A stretch of DNA of 46,733 nucleotides from Spirogloea muscicola (GCA_009602725.1 WELB01000051.1:284104-330836), one strand, 5' to 3'. Shown: positions 1 to 12,294, counted from the stretch's first letter. A program made the numbers and translations. The notes: generated by a model not told the origin, from the sequence alone.

Positions 1-691
<691 letters not shown>

Positions 692-2401
692 ATGATGCAG
701 CTTAAGCTTTCTAGGTTTTCCGGAGTTAGTCCTAAACCCCAACATCGCAAACCCAGCTTCGCAAGCTCGCACCAGCTCGCTCTCACTGCCCAAGCTGGTC
801 TCGCCGTGCTCTCGCCGCCTTCGTCTGAGCGAGCTTGCGGTTGCGGAGGCGTCGCAGAGGCGTGTCCAGGCAGCGGCTGCGGCCTCTGGATGGCTGCTGC
901 CGTCGCGAGGGCCTCGCCAGCCTTCTTGGCTCTGCCGCATCAGCAAGCTTTGGCGGGCGCGGAACGTGCAGCATGGTGCACACCTCTGAGAGCACGGCAT
1001 ATGCAGCTTCGCCATTGGAGATTGGGGACTGCAGCTGCATCCCGCAGGCAGCGCGTCGCCGCAGCATCCCAAGTGGCGGCCACGGACGAGGCCGGCGGCG
1101 ATCGCGGGGAGCTGCCGTCGCTGCGCATGCTGCCATGGCTGCCACCGCCGCCGCAGCTTCTGTCTGCTCTTAATGCCAGTGTACGGCTCTGCCAAACACA
1201 TGACTCTCTCGTTTACAACGTTGAGTAGCTGAATCGAAGTAAAATCCACCTTTAAAGTACTATAGCTAATGTGTAATGTAGCATAGCCATGTGCCGTACG
1301 TAATATCTCCAGCCTTCTGTGTGCAGACCAAGTGGGGCGCAACGCTCACGGCGGCAGCCATCGTCGCGCTGCGCCCCGGCCTGCCTGCGGCGTGGTTCGT
1401 CACCGGCGCCGTGCTCAACGCCCTCCTGGCGCGGGCGCTCAAGCGCGCGCTCAACCAGCCGCGGCCGGCGGCTGCCTCCTCCTCGGGTGACGCGGCTGGC
1501 GCCTCGCAGCGCACCGACCCCGGCATGCCCTCCGCACACGCCCAGAGCCTTGGGTTCTTGTCCTGCTACGCTGCTCGCGCAGGTTCGTGACAGCACCTTG
1601 ACGCTAACTCTCCTACAACCTTGAGCTTTAACCAAGCTAGAAATGCTGGAGCTTCAATCCACAATATGAGCTTTATATCTGGTTCTCCACCGCACAATTG
1701 AACATCTGCTGTTCTTTGCAGCTGACAATACATGTACAATTTGCACATGTGTTTGGGCAGCACTCACTTGAACACTGTCGCGTCTGTCCAAGACTCAATG
1801 ATGTCGCACAATGATTACCAATGACTTCCACTGTGACCACTTCAACTGTCACTCCATTTAAATTCTCGGCGTGAGGGTGAATTGTGTTGGGGTGAAGGAC
1901 AGCTGTATCTATGAGCTCAACAACCGGCGGCGTTGCAGCAGCTCTCCTGCTCATTGCCGCTGGCGTTTTTCTGGTCAGAGCACGCTGGCAACGCCACCTT
2001 GTTTGAGTTCATATACGTCTGACTTGCAGAAAGAGGAACTTCTTGCACTTCTCAGTCTGAACATTAGACATATGTGAATCCTTGAATTGCACAATGCTTG
2101 TTATTGGATGCATGCCTCCAACTAGCACTGAGCTCAGTACCACCCACTGCACTTGCTGCAGGCATGGCTGCGAATAGCAACTGGCCTACACACGTTGGAC
2201 CAGGTGGCTTTTGGCTTTGGTGTCGGATCCATTGGCGCCCTTGCATGGTCGCACTCCTGGACCTCGTTAGCCTTGAGGTTCTCAGGGCCAGGGTCGCTCC
2301 TACCTGCCTTTGTGTACTGCACAGGCGCAGCATCTGCAGTAGTGTTTGCTGTGAAAATCCTGCGACTTGGTGAGAGAGCAGAATCACATGCTGGCATATG
2401 A
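692..2401 (+). CDS. LPPE: Plastid-type lipid phosphate phosphatase (LPP-epsilon-like, PAP2 superfamily)
   Basis: Four exons join in phase: 692-1180, 1327-1582, 1903-2000 and 2162-2401 (360 residues). All three PAP2 phosphatase motifs are visible. C1 is KRALNQPRP (K about 202, RP about 209-210), C2 is PSAH (about 231-234), and C3 is R-x5-H-x3-D within LRIATGLHTLDQV (about 285-294). Exon 3 encodes a hydrophobic segment (VAAALLLIAAGVFLV) and exon 4 adds another. The joint LNAS|TKW mirrors the land-plant LPP-epsilon proteins, which dephosphorylate phosphatidic acid at the plastid envelope. The long Ser/Ala/Arg-rich N-terminus (about 150 residues) fits a plastid transit peptide. The start is the first ATG of a tandem ATGATG and is the least certain part. 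The gene converges on the SCD2-like gene. Confidence 0.88.
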
Positions 2402-3003
2402 GCAGACACAGGCTGGTATCTGCAAAGACGAGCAGGCACGTCAATCCAATTCATGATAATTAATCATGACAATGCTGAGGTTAAAACTGACATAGCAGTA
2501 CACAGCCTTCCCACAAAATGCAGGACGTCTCATGCCCAGGAAGGGCGTCTGACACCCACAGTTCCCACCAAGAGAAGTGGCCGCTGTGCTCTTTGGAGCA
2601 TTTCCAAGCACGGGCAGGCATTGTACTTCCCTCATTCCTGGATACTGAGGCTGGACTTACCAATGGCAGCAGCAATTATCCGCATCCAGATAAGAGGCAA
2701 TTTGTTCTGGGGTTGTTAAAGAAGTGTACGAAACAACATGTGGACCATGGCTGCGCCAAAAGCGACGTGTGCGGCAATGGCCTAGGAAGGGGAGAGCATC
2801 ACTTCTGCAGGGACGCACCTCCTTGAGCAACTTCTGGTGCGGCGGATAAGTGCGGGAGAAGAAGCGGGAGACATGGATAAAGAGGATGGGCGACCATGTC
2901 GTCATTGCACTCAAGATGAGGGCGGCTGCTGATGCTACCAAGAAGCGCAGGCAGAGAATGTGGGGGGTTTGGGTGGAGAGGAGAGGCAAACACGCCATCA
3001 AAC
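2402..3003. other. Convergent intergenic region
   Basis: This spacer lies between the stop codons of the LPP-epsilon-like (+) and SCD2-like (-) genes, so it should hold both 3'UTRs. Open frames exist on both strands but show no family signature, and the minus-strand one simply runs on from the final SCD2 exon in another frame. I see no gene here. Confidence 0.5.
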
Positions 3004-6000
3004 TCATGACGAGGACATCATGTCTGTGGAGAGATTGGACAGCGACTCTGGCCTCACGAGCCGACGCGACGCTGCCTCCTGTGCCAGCTTGACGCGCGAC
3101 GCCTCCCACAGCAGGCCCTCCAGGCCAAGCTTGCGCATCTCCATCAGGCCACGCTCCACTATGTGCAACAAGATGAAGGTCTAGGGGTCAACAACAATGC
3201 CTCCCAGAGTGGGAATAGGCTTCATACAGGTGTACCCAAAGGACAAGCAGACAAGCACAGCTCACCATCGACGGCGTCATGCGCGATCGGCTGATGGATG
3301 GTGCGAGATATCCAATACTGCACTCGCAGCTCAGCAACGTCCTCCTCCACATGCGCAGTTGCAGCCCGTCGCCAAAAGTAGATCAACCATGCCTGCTTGA
3401 ACTGCACATCTTCCACCTCCTCGTCACTGAGATCTGCAGTAGCAAGTAGACAAGGAGCCAGAGAATTAAGTCAGCTAGACGAATTGCCGCGTCATCTTTG
3501 ACTACAAGTTACAGTATGCAATCCAGCCTTGGCTGTGGCACTCAGCAGCCTCCTAAACCTCAAGTCATTAAGCATAATAAGACCCCTCCAGACCCCTGCT
3601 GCAGTGGCATATGATTTACACTCTTAAAGTGGTCAATGTAGGAGGGCCGGCGTACTCATCATCTCCAGAATTTTTGGTCCATCAGCAGTCGACACCACAG
3701 TGGCATCTGCTTGCACAACCAGAGGTGAAGTGTCGTGGCTAGTCACAAACTTGGGCGGGAGTTCACGGTGGCTGGTCACAGAAGTGTCTATCAGGGAAAA
3801 TCAGCTGCAACAGGATGGCAGCACTTATTGCATACTTCCTTCTTTGTCATAATGAAGAACCTTTGTGGAGGGTGCTAAGTCCAGGAATGCGACGTGCGTA
3901 CCTGGAAAGGCTTGGCCAGCACGAACGAGAGAGGGTCGGCGGTGCTGCGAGAGGGCAAGTAACACGCCCTCCTCGACCTTGAGTGATGCGAGCTCACGCA
4001 GGCCCTGCTCCACTGCCAGCATGCTCTCCACGTTCCCTTCACCCGCAATGTCGGAGAGGTTCCGCACGCCTGTAAGACCAGCACAAGGGATTGCATGAGC
4101 ACACAGTGCCCATGTGACTAAGGTGGACATGTACCTACCATACTACTTCCCCACATCTTATTACTCAAGTCGGAGTGACATATTGACTTTGTAACCTGAC
4201 TTACCTCGGTCCTCCCTTCAAGGCCAGTGGAGGACCCAGCACAGTAAAGTGCGATACAAGTGATTAATCTCTACTCACAGCTTGTGTCTGAGCCTTCAAA
4301 GAGTTCTTCGATGTTGGTCAGATCACATTCAGACTAATAATATACTTTTTTGTTTGGTTGAAATCAAGAGCTCATAGCAGGTTGACTTGTGTACCGTTGT
4401 TGGCGGCATAAAGGCCACCATCGGCTGCGGGCTTCTCCTTGGCAGCCTGCCCAGCCGACAACACAACCTCCACCGGCAGCGGTGCCAACGACGACCAATG
4501 GTCGTGCTTCGGGCCGGCGACGTCAGAATGCACCTCTGTGTCCATGAACAAGGCCGCAGCACAACGCGGCTGCCACAGTGAGAAGTCAAAAGTCGATGAC
4601 CACATGGCTTCTGGTGAAGTCAAGCATACGGGGCTTGGGAGTGCAGTCTGCATAAGAAAGTGACTGGGCCAATCCCACACCTCACAGGGCCAGGGGCCTA
4701 ATTTGGTCAAGAAATGTTGCAACTCTGCAACGCACGCTGCCCAAGAATGTCAAGGTAGGCTTTGGGCTGCTTTCACTTAGCGAGTAAGCAATTTTCCTTC
4801 AGAATGTGAGCAGTCACTCACGGTGGCGTGCAGCAAGGCCCCAGTAACGGGCAAGCCAGCAGCGCTTGAGCACCACCTCCTCCTGCAGGATTGCCATTCG
4901 ATGTTACAATCAAGAAGATCTCAACTATCAGGCTCTACTAGCTTCTCCGAGCTCTGTATGCTCTTTGACTGCCGTTTTTCAGGTCAATTCCACTTGGTGC
5001 TGAGGTCAACCTGCTTATAACCCTTTAAACTCACGATGTACGACCTGGCTCATACACCTCTAGCACAGGAGATTGGCACAATGCTGGAAAGGAAGGTAGA
5101 AAGAGCAAGCCCAAAAGAGAGGTCCTTGGCCACTCACTAGCTCCTCCTTGGAGAGGATCATCCGCTGCGTCATGGTACGGAGTGTCCGAACTTCTGCCTC
5201 CGCCTGCGTTGCGCTGTGGATGGCCGCCACTGCCTCGTCCCGTGCAGCCTGCGTGACACGTATGCTTAGCCAGCTGTATCAGCTTCTCAAGCCCTTTGGG
5301 TGCATGGAGACCGCAAAAGTACACTGGCAACCAGCTAATTCTGCGTTACTGATGTGACATAACATCCTAAGATTTCGGGCAGCTACAGGCGAGGAGTCCC
5401 TTTCCCAAAGCTGCACGCGTACTTTTTGGGCAGAGTTTGCATGTCCTATCCATTGGTAATGCTTAACAATCAACGGGCCAGATCTGAGTCCAAGACTCTC
5501 ATATTCAGGGGAATCAGATGGAACCGTGGAGTGCACGGTAGCCATTTACTCGCACCTCTGCTTCAAGGCGCAGTGCTGTGATCTCCTCGTCCTTCACGTC
5601 CCGTGACAGCTCCTTAGCCTCCCGCAGTGCCGTCTGCACAGGCACACCTCATGATGCATGTTGCAGCCTAGCCATGTGCAAATAGCATGACAAAGTGCTG
5701 AAATCCTTCTCTGAAGAGGTTATGAAGGAATAGCAACATGGTAACAAGCTTGATAGGTCAATTTCAAGAAAATCTGTCGAGTTTCAATTGTGCACTGAGC
5801 TGAACACTTGAGGATAGATGAGGTTGAAAATCAGGAGAGGTAGGTAATAAGTTGACTAGCCGTACCTCTCGCTGCTTCAGTGCCGCCTCCTTCCTGGCAG
5901 GCCACACAATAGTGATAGCACAGTCCCGTGAGACTGTGGCCGAATGCTGATGGAAAAGGGCAATGCTAATGGTTCCTTCTAGATGTCCACTGTCTGCTTG

Positions 6001-7925
6001 ACTGATCTAACAGAATGAAAAGACAACGTCCAGACAGCACAGCAGCTTCAACTAGTGCATGTAGTAGTCTACTGGCGGTGGCAGACCTGCTGATAAGTCG
6101 GGCCTCGAGCGAGACGCCCTCGCCAAGAGACGCAACCTGCGGTCACGGTGGATACGGAAGGGGGCTGAGCAATGATTTTAGCTTCACAAGGGGCGCTGGC
6201 CTTGGCTAGCGTCATCAGGCATGGCGAACCTGCTTCTCCAGCTCCCGCGTTCGCGCCTCAGACTCATCAAGCTTCTCCTCGGTCTTGCGGAGCTGCGGAA
6301 CAAGCACCAACAAGAAATCAGACTACAATATGCTTCGGAACTGATAATGCAGACCACATTCAGTACGTCTGTACTGCTCAAGTTCGTTCAAAATATTCAT
6401 GTTTAGCCCTCTGGCTTCAATGCACTGCTGGCATTGGGGCTGGAAGGAAGGCAGGGAGGGCAGGAGCAAGCGGGGCGGAGGTGAGACAGGGTCGCTGCTC
6501 CTGAGAAGCCCAGCATACCTTGTCGAGGAGGTCCTCATTGTCCTCCTCCAGCCGGTCAATCTGCATAATTGCACAGTCCAACATTGATCACCGGCATCAA
6601 TACTCGGACGGTCGTTCCCTTCGCCAGTCGCTTGAGATTGAGATGAGTTATGCAGAACCGCACCCAGGATAGACCAGCGCAAGCATAGAATGGAGGAGAA
6701 GGAGAAGGGTTGCAGCAAAGCAACAGCATTGGTGAAAATGGTTTGTGGATGGAAAGAATCTCGACAAGGACAACAATGAGAGCGGGAAATGTCATAGGGC
6801 AGCGGCTGGTGGTGGGAGAGACCACAAGAATCAGAGCGATAAAGGAGGAGGAGTGACAGACGAGGGAAGGAAGGGGCTTGGCCTTGCCTCGTCCTTGAGC
6901 CGATTCACGCCGCCAGGCTCCGCGCCTGCACCAGCCCTATGCAGGACATATGAAAGGCCTCAGCGCTTCAGCTCAGTCAGCAAGCTTGCTGCCTGCTGTG
7001 TCACGCGAGGCTTCTGTGCAGGGTTCCCCACATTCGCTCAATCCACATTGACTGTAATGGGTTATGTAAAAACATCAAGACTTGCAAGTCTGAACTTACC
7101 GGTTCTGTAATGAGGTGCGGGAGGGGACGGCGAGGAAGCTGCTGCCGCTCCCTCGGTCCAAGTACGAGCTGTTGCCAGCGTTGCCGGCACCACCGACGTT
7201 GGAGCTGCCCATCATGGGGCCTTGGTACGACGTCCTGGAAGGCGGGGCGTAGGCCTGCTGCGGCAGCGTGTACGCCGGGGGCTCGGCATTGTACAGGCTC
7301 AATGCCGGCGCCGCCATGGACATGCGCGGCGACGGCGTCGGCACAGCCACCACTGGCGGCGCTGGCGGCGCCATTGGTGCAGTCGTTGGAGCCCCACCAG
7401 CGGCGGCGGCAGCGGCAGCTTGCCCCCGCATCCGGGCCACCGACGACGACCGCGGCTGCGGAGGTTTGAACCACGGTCAGTAGGGAGAAAGTAGATGGCC
7501 TTAACTTGGCTCCGGCGACAGCGAAGCCCAGTGGCGACGGCCATGCGGGCTTCTCGGCAATGGACAATGGCTGCCAAGTGGACCTCAGCGAGACTGTACA
7601 ACGACTGAAGCAGGTTTGAATCCATGCTGCAGCGCCGGCGGGCTCTGAGCTGCCCTTGGTGAAGCTGTGAGCATGATTTGCTCATGCATATCATGATAGT
7701 ATTCATGATCAGAAGCATGTATATCACTACATTCTTCACTTCTTTCACATTAGAACGGCGCACCTGCGCAGGTTGCTGGAGGGCGGCCGGCGGCGGCGGC
7801 ACGTAGCGGGCCTCGTGGCGCTCGTCGTCGTCCTCATCGCCGCCGCCGCCGCCGCCGGCGGACAGCTGCGACGCCAGGGACTGCGCGACNCGCCGCCGCC
7901 GCCGCCGCCGCCGCCGCGACCGGCG
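3004..7925 (-). CDS. SCD2: SCD2-like coiled-coil protein (5' end incomplete)
   Basis: In transcript order, exons are about 7925-7764, 7455-7100, one uncertain exon near 6950-7030, 6925-6888, 6560-6519, 6292-6230, 6136-6087, 5893-5866, 5633-5550, 5248-5138, 4882-4822, 4535-4395, 4069-3902, 3433-3266 and 3158-3004; the confident ones join in phase. The product matches plant STOMATAL CYTOKINESIS DEFECTIVE 2, a coiled-coil partner of the SCD complex in clathrin-linked trafficking and cytokinesis. Diagnostic blocks in order are an Ala/Pro-rich acidic N-terminus, [81 protein letters not shown] and [18 protein letters not shown]. The intron after 6888 starts with GC, not GT. The first exon contains the N at 7890 and no start codon was found. 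Confidence 0.9.
7890..7890. other. Single ambiguous base in a GCC run
   Basis: One N sits inside a (GCC)n tract in the first recognisable exon of the SCD2-like gene. The poly-Ala frame upstream and the VAQSLASQ frame downstream do not agree across it. Either the true gap length is not one base or an intron boundary lies nearby. Confidence 0.9.
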
Positions 7926-8061
7926 CCGGAGATCGCGGGAAGTTAGGACTGGTTACCTTCGATCTCAATCGGGCTGACCAGACTGTTAAGCAAAAGTGCA
8001 CTAACAATCGAAACAGCATTTGCTGAGCTTTTCGGGCCAATCAAAGCCATCGCTACTCTAC
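7926..8061. other. Junction between SCD2-like 5' region and element debris
   Basis: An ATG at about 8049 on the minus strand opens a 35-codon frame that stops before the Ala-rich exon, so it could be an upstream ORF or chance. Whether the SCD2-like promoter lies here or has been displaced by the adjacent mobile-element fragment cannot be told from sequence alone. Confidence 0.3.
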
Positions 8062-8290
8062 TTCAGGCGAATGCCTTGCACCAGAAAGCTGGACGAGCTC
8101 TAGTTGGTGGTAGAAGGGCTTTGTATCTGACATCTAGTATTCAGGCATCGGTTAGCGACCTTTATGATTTGACCCGTTGTTACTGAGCGAGTCAATCTGC
8201 TGTAGATTATCTAGATCTTTAGATGTGCTTGCCTTTGTACTCAGCCATTTGGCCTACATTTGTTTCAAATACACGCAATTGCCGTCTACT
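8062..8290 (+). mobile_element. 3' fragment of the zinc-finger/PD-(D/E)XK retroelement family
   Basis: The plus strand encodes the tail of the repeated element ORF: LQANALHQKAGRALVGG, then SDLYDLTRCY and a stop. It continues into the family's 3' segment (GATGTGCTTGCCTTTGTACT...TTTCAAATACACG). The same tail recurs near 26.6, 31.6, 33.1 and 41.9 kb. It is a non-coding remnant. Confidence 0.75.
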
Positions 8291-9388
8291 GGAAGAGAGT
8301 TTCTTCTCAGTAGAGGCTACTAAGAGTCGTTCTTGTTTTCGGGCTGACTTTCACAGCTAGAATATACCAACGAGCCTTTCTCCTTTTCTGCAACAGCCTG
8401 GAAAAGGCTGTAGCAAGACTGAAAGCGGAAAACCTGAGCAGAACAAGTGGCTATTACCGATCAATGAACTGTAACTAATGCCGCAAGTCGGCTAAGTGGC
8501 AGCCCTTGGGCATTTTGGCGACGAGGGAATGGTCAGCAGTGGGCAAGTGTGTCATCATGGAGCAACATGGGAAAGTAGGCCAAGGCAGTACGTCGGCAGA
8601 CCCAGGAATAGAGTGAGTGTATGACGTAGCCACCTGCAACGGCCAGAGCTTAAGATTGGCCAGCCTAGAAGGAAGAACAAGTGTCAGAAGCAGCAGGAAG
8701 AGACAGAAGCAAAAGTAAACTGAAGAAGATGTTAGCAGTATTCGTAGCTGCCCTTGGAGGAGCTTCCTCTCACTTCATCTGGTACACTGCATTGTGCTCG
8801 CCAATAAAAGCTGGAGACAGACATGGCTGATATTAGTCGCACAGTAACACAGGTGTAAGACCTGGCTGAGATTACGTCAGATCGCACACGCGGTCGTCCA
8901 CCGGCCTGGCAGTTTGAGTGGGCTTGGGACATTCTCCTGTCAGCTTTCTGAACAAGCTCAAGTATCATCTTATAAGGCACCCCCAGGCCTTGGTATTTAT
9001 ATTGTTGCTATTTGAGGAGGCCTCCCCCTGAACCCCCTCTTTCCAGGATCCTCCACACTAGACTTCGTGTCTGTCAGTAGATTTCTGTTATTTTCAGGGA
9101 AGCGTAGTCATCCTGAGCCCATCACAAGGCATCCTTGCCACTCAGCGGTCGTGCCACAGGGCGTCGACTGCCATATAGCGTCGAGAAGTCACAGATTAGT
9201 ACGGAAGCAGGCAACAAATCAGCCTCGCGTGGTGGGCACTCAATGAAATTCGGTGGAAAGAAAGTCTGCGAGGAATTTAAGAGCTACTTTGATGTTGAAT
9301 GAAAATAATACAACAGACAATAACAGAATAGGAGTAACCAACAGATGACGTGGTTGGCAATTGAGAACTTGGAATGAAATGAACAATT
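8291..9388. other. No recognisable gene
   Basis: AT-richer sequence between two element fragments. Several short ORFs occur (for example minus strand 8732-8980), but none has domain signatures or splice-supported continuity. A T/A-rich stretch around 8990 and the flanking debris suggest old transposon DNA. Confidence 0.4.
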
Positions 9389-9537
9389 TACATCTACATC
9401 GACATCGACAATGATCCTCAGGCACGAGAGGCTGCTGCACATCATATTGACATCCTTTGTCGTCAATATCCTAATCTCGTCAACCATGATACCTTCAATC
9501 AATGGGACAGCCTGCTGCCGCCGGACATTCAAACCGC
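9389..9537 (+). pseudogene. Inverted partial copy of the C5-methyltransferase fragment
   Basis: Read on the plus strand this gives IDNDPQAREAAAHHIDILC and continues to NQWDSLLPPDIQ. It is an inverted, slightly diverged copy of 9651-9796. It holds only the region between methyltransferase motifs I and IV, so it is a non-functional duplicate. Its 3' end abuts the end of the minus-strand fragment, giving a palindromic locus centred near 9.59 kb. Confidence 0.85.
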
Positions 9538-9539
9538 TA

Positions 9540-9925
9540 GATGAATGTCGGAAACCTCTGCCAACACCTAAAGCACTGAAGCCTTGGCACGGGAATCCAG
9601 CAATCAGGAGGTCAACTTTAGGCAGCCTCCTGAGAGATTCTGGTCTGGCGGCGGCTTGAATGTCCTACGGCAGCAGGCTGTCCCATTGATTGAAGGTATC
9701 ATAACTGACGAGATTAGGGTATTGACGACAAAGGATGTCGATATGGTGTGCAGCAGCCTCTCGTGCCTGAGGATCATTGTCGATGTAGATGTAGCGTGCC
9801 ACTTTGATGTGGCTTTGCACAGCGGCTCGGAAGCCGTTAGCAGTACCACCAAAGACTTCGACCAGCACAGTCCCAGCAGGAGGTAGAGTCCAGTTGATGA
9901 CACCATTGTAAAGATACCCATGTCT
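9540..9925 (-). pseudogene. DNA (cytosine-5)-methyltransferase catalytic-domain fragment
   Basis: Reading the minus strand gives, in order, VLVEVFGGTANGFRAAV (motif I, S-adenosylmethionine binding), YIYIDNDPQAREAA (motif II region) and DLLIAGFPCQGFSALGVGRG (motif IV), with the catalytic PCQ at 9584-9592. This is unmistakably a C5-methyltransferase N-terminal half. Nothing downstream supplies motifs VI-X and the frame is broken just upstream by a stop, so it is a remnant. Its setting among element debris suggests it came from a methyltransferase-bearing transposon. Such elements are known from retrotransposons of Klebsormidium and dinoflagellates. It could also be a stray piece of a host gene. 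Confidence 0.85.
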
Positions 9926-10539
9926 TCAACCTAGTAAAAAGGGGGATGTCGGTGGACAAGACACATGCAAAGTATGCGAGCAAGAGGAACAGAATGAGCC
10001 GAACAGTACCCTCAACGAGGGTTTCTTTGAGAGCAATATCGGAAGGTTACCCTCCGAGAGGGTTTCTTTAGGAACAGCATCACGGATCGATTGTAGTGAC
10101 AGCGAACAAGCTCAAGGGCACTGACCCAGGTAACAGATCCGGACAGGGAAGTGTCCAAAGGACTTGAACTTCCGAATAGCGTGACAACAATGGCAAGATG
10201 CACAGGTAACTAAACTCGCAATGCAGCAGATGCAAAGAAGCGCAATGAGAGTCGCTTGCGTATGTAAGCCAAGGCTCTCCTAAGGTCCAAGGTTAGGCTT
10301 GAAGCAGTTTCACACAAGGTTCGCGGGGTTCGCGGCTTACCAAGTGCAGACTGTCTAACGCAACCGTATGCGGGGCGCCTCGGTGTTAGGCTCTCTGCGG
10401 GGTTGCGTCCTGTGCCTATGCCCACGCCTTCTCGGCGTGGCCCTGGACGCGCGCGCTACGCTTACTGGGCAGCAGCAGCGGCAGCGGCGGCGGCAGCGGC
10501 AGCGGCGGCATCAAAGGTTGGCAACAGCCAAGTGGAGAA
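9926..10539. other. Unassigned sequence upstream of the methyltransferase fragment
   Basis: Minus-strand ORFs at 10012-10203 and 10210-10425 are open but unrecognised. A Cys/His-rich stretch (CASCHCCHAIRKF) can be read in another frame near 10190. The direct motif GAGGGTTTCTTT occurs twice near 10020 and 10060. This may be more of the element that carried the methyltransferase. Confidence 0.35.
10462..10513. repeat. (GCAGCG)-like trinucleotide-rich tract
   Basis: A run of GCAGCAGCGGCAGCGGCGGC-type triplets of about 50 bases. It is low complexity and next to the left arm of a 146-base inverted repeat. Confidence 0.85.
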
Positions 10540-10685
10540 GTGATCCATCCTCCCCCTGTTTTACCATTGCATCCTCAGGCCCCTTTGTAGCTGCTCACCG
10601 CTCTTAGGCCCCTCTGAACCTTTGTGAATTCTTTTTGGGCTGGCTTTTCGCAGCCCTTGCCCCCATTGGGAGTGCCACTTCTTCT
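10540..10685 (+). repeat. 146-base inverted repeat, left arm (with hairpin tail)
   Basis: This segment, from GTGATCCATCC to GTGCCACTTCTTCT, is the reverse complement of 13928-14073 and appears identical by eye. It contains the hairpin-like core GGGCTGGCTTTTCGCAGCCC. A 55-base part (TGTTTTACC...TTAGGCCC) is repeated directly at 10686-10740, immediately before the zinc-finger ORF. Confidence 0.9.
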
Positions 10686-10735
10686 GTTTTACCATTGCAT
10701 CCTCAGGCCCCTTTGTAGCTGCTCACCGCTCTTAG

Positions 10736-11659
10736 GCCCAGGCCCGCTACACTGCGCTGGTGGACAAAGCGGCCTACGACCAGTTGGTGGAGCTCCTTCC
10801 GCCGCACGACACCCGAGGGCGCGCCCGGCTCCTCTCCGCCTCCTCCCCTGGGGCGGCGGCGTGGCTAGCAGCACTCCCCATCTACGCGGCGCTGACTATT
10901 CCAGACGCGGTATTCAGGACGGCGGCCCACCGGCTCCTCGGCCTCCTCCCTCCCTGCCTCATCGGGGTCCAACAGTGCGAGTGCGGTGCCCGCCACGATG
11001 ACCCTGCGGCGTTGGCGGCCCACATGCTCCGCTGTGCACACGGGGGCGAGCGGACAGGTTCGCACGACCTCCTGCGAGACGCCATGCAGGGTGTGTTCCT
11101 GGAGGCCGGCTACAAGGTGGCAGTGGAGAACTCCACGATAATGCCCATCCTGCGGGGCGCCGATGGACAGCTTCACACCCGCCGCGCGGACCTCGTTGCC
11201 ATCCCGCCCGGAGGAGGTCCGCGCATCATCGCTGATGTGGTAACTGCCGATTGCGTTGATTCGGCCAACCCCGCGAGGTCCGCGACGCTCGTCGGGCACG
11301 CGGTCGCTCTGGCGGCTCGGAGTAAGGAGCGCAAGTACTCTGACCACCCTCCAGGCGATGCCTTCGCGGCACTGGCCATTGACGTACACGGGGCATTTGG
11401 CAGTGGCTGGTTGGATCTCCTCCAGCGGCTTGCCCGGGAGGCCATCGAGCGGCGGCAGGGTTCGCCAGGCTTCAATGCTGCCGGCTCCCTCTCGCAGGTC
11501 TTTCGGATGAGGCTGGCGGTCTCGCTGCAGCGCTCTTTGGCTCATGCGGTCCACGCGCGGGCTGGCCGTGCTATGGCTGCTGCTTCCGGGTCTCGGCAAA
11601 GTGCCGCTTCTCCTGCTCCGAGTTACTCTGATCTGCTGTTGCTCACACGTGGATTCTGA
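10736..11659 (+). mobile_element. 5'-truncated element ORF: zinc finger plus PD-(D/E)XK-like domain (most intact copy)
   Basis: A single open frame of about 300 residues with no ATG near its start. Homology begins at the repeat junction (about 10740), as expected for 5' truncation. Around residues 75-115 of the frame is a Cys/His cluster (CECG...H...RC...H). It is followed by E-x..RADLVAI....IIADVV, which resembles the restriction-like endonuclease region of some non-LTR retrotransposons, and by a conserved tail AIDVHGAFG, FRMRLAVSLQRSLAHAVHARAG and SDLLLLTRGF-stop. At least nine other degenerate copies of parts of this frame occur in the window. No reverse transcriptase is present. The assignment to a retrotransposon rests on copy number, truncation and domain order; the protein family itself is inferred. 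Confidence 0.7.
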
Positions 11660-12157
11660 GCAGCCATCTGCATCTCCCTCTGCACCATCTTGCACTTTGT
11701 AGTGTAGTCCTTTTTCAGCACCTCTTTCTTTGGCTTTGAACATTGTCCATTCTTTTTGGGTTGGCTTTGCCAGCCCCTCTTCTCAATGGGCGAGCACCTT
11801 CTGAACCTTTGTGAATTCTTTTTGGGCTGGCTTTTCGAAGCCCTTGCCCCCATTGGGAGTGCCACTTCTTTCTAAGTGGAGAAAGTGGACCGAGCGAACT
11901 GCCCGGCCCCGGCTCTCCACACCCTTCATGCTTCTGCTGTCTTAATTGGCCCTTAGTACTTATTAGCACCCAGGCTTCTTCTGTCCTTGTCCATTCCTTT
12001 TGGGCTGGCCTCTCCCAGCCACCAGTCAATCTGGCCGCGCTTGCTTCATGCTTGGTCAGATGAAGAATGACATTGTTTGTTGGGGTGGGCCATTTGGCCC
12101 ATTGAAGAAAAGAAGAAAGTGCTCGCCCATTTGGGTTCCCCGGCCTCAAGGCCAGTG
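11660..12157 (+). repeat. Three hairpin-tail units downstream of the element ORF
   Basis: Three related units follow one another at 11743-11800, 11803-11875 and 11985-12040. Each has CATTGTCCATTC or GTGAATTC, then TTTTTGGGCTGGC, a 3-6 base loop and GCCAGCCC or a variant, then a block ending in ATGGGCGAGC or TTGGGAGTGCC. GGCTGGC-TTT-GCCAGCC can form a 7-bp stem. No gene is seen. Confidence 0.75.
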
Positions 12158-12294
12158 TAGCCCGAGACTAGATTCTACCACTACCTACCATTTCCCCACC
12201 ACTGCCCAGCCGGTTCCTCACGGCTCAACGATGGGGCGACGTCTTTCCGCCGGCTAGCTACTCAGACTTGCATCTCCTGACTAGAGATTACTGA
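12158..12294 (+). mobile_element. C-terminal remnant of the element ORF
   Basis: The plus-strand frame ends PPASYSDLHLLTRDY followed by a stop at 12292-12294, matching the tail of the 10.7-kb ORF. Only about 45 codons remain and the upstream frame is unrelated, so this is debris. Confidence 0.65.

Noticed and set aside
2657-3109. 150-residue hydrophobic ORF on the minus strand
   Set aside because: It overlaps the last SCD2-like exon in another frame and runs into its 3' flank; no family match and no splice support.
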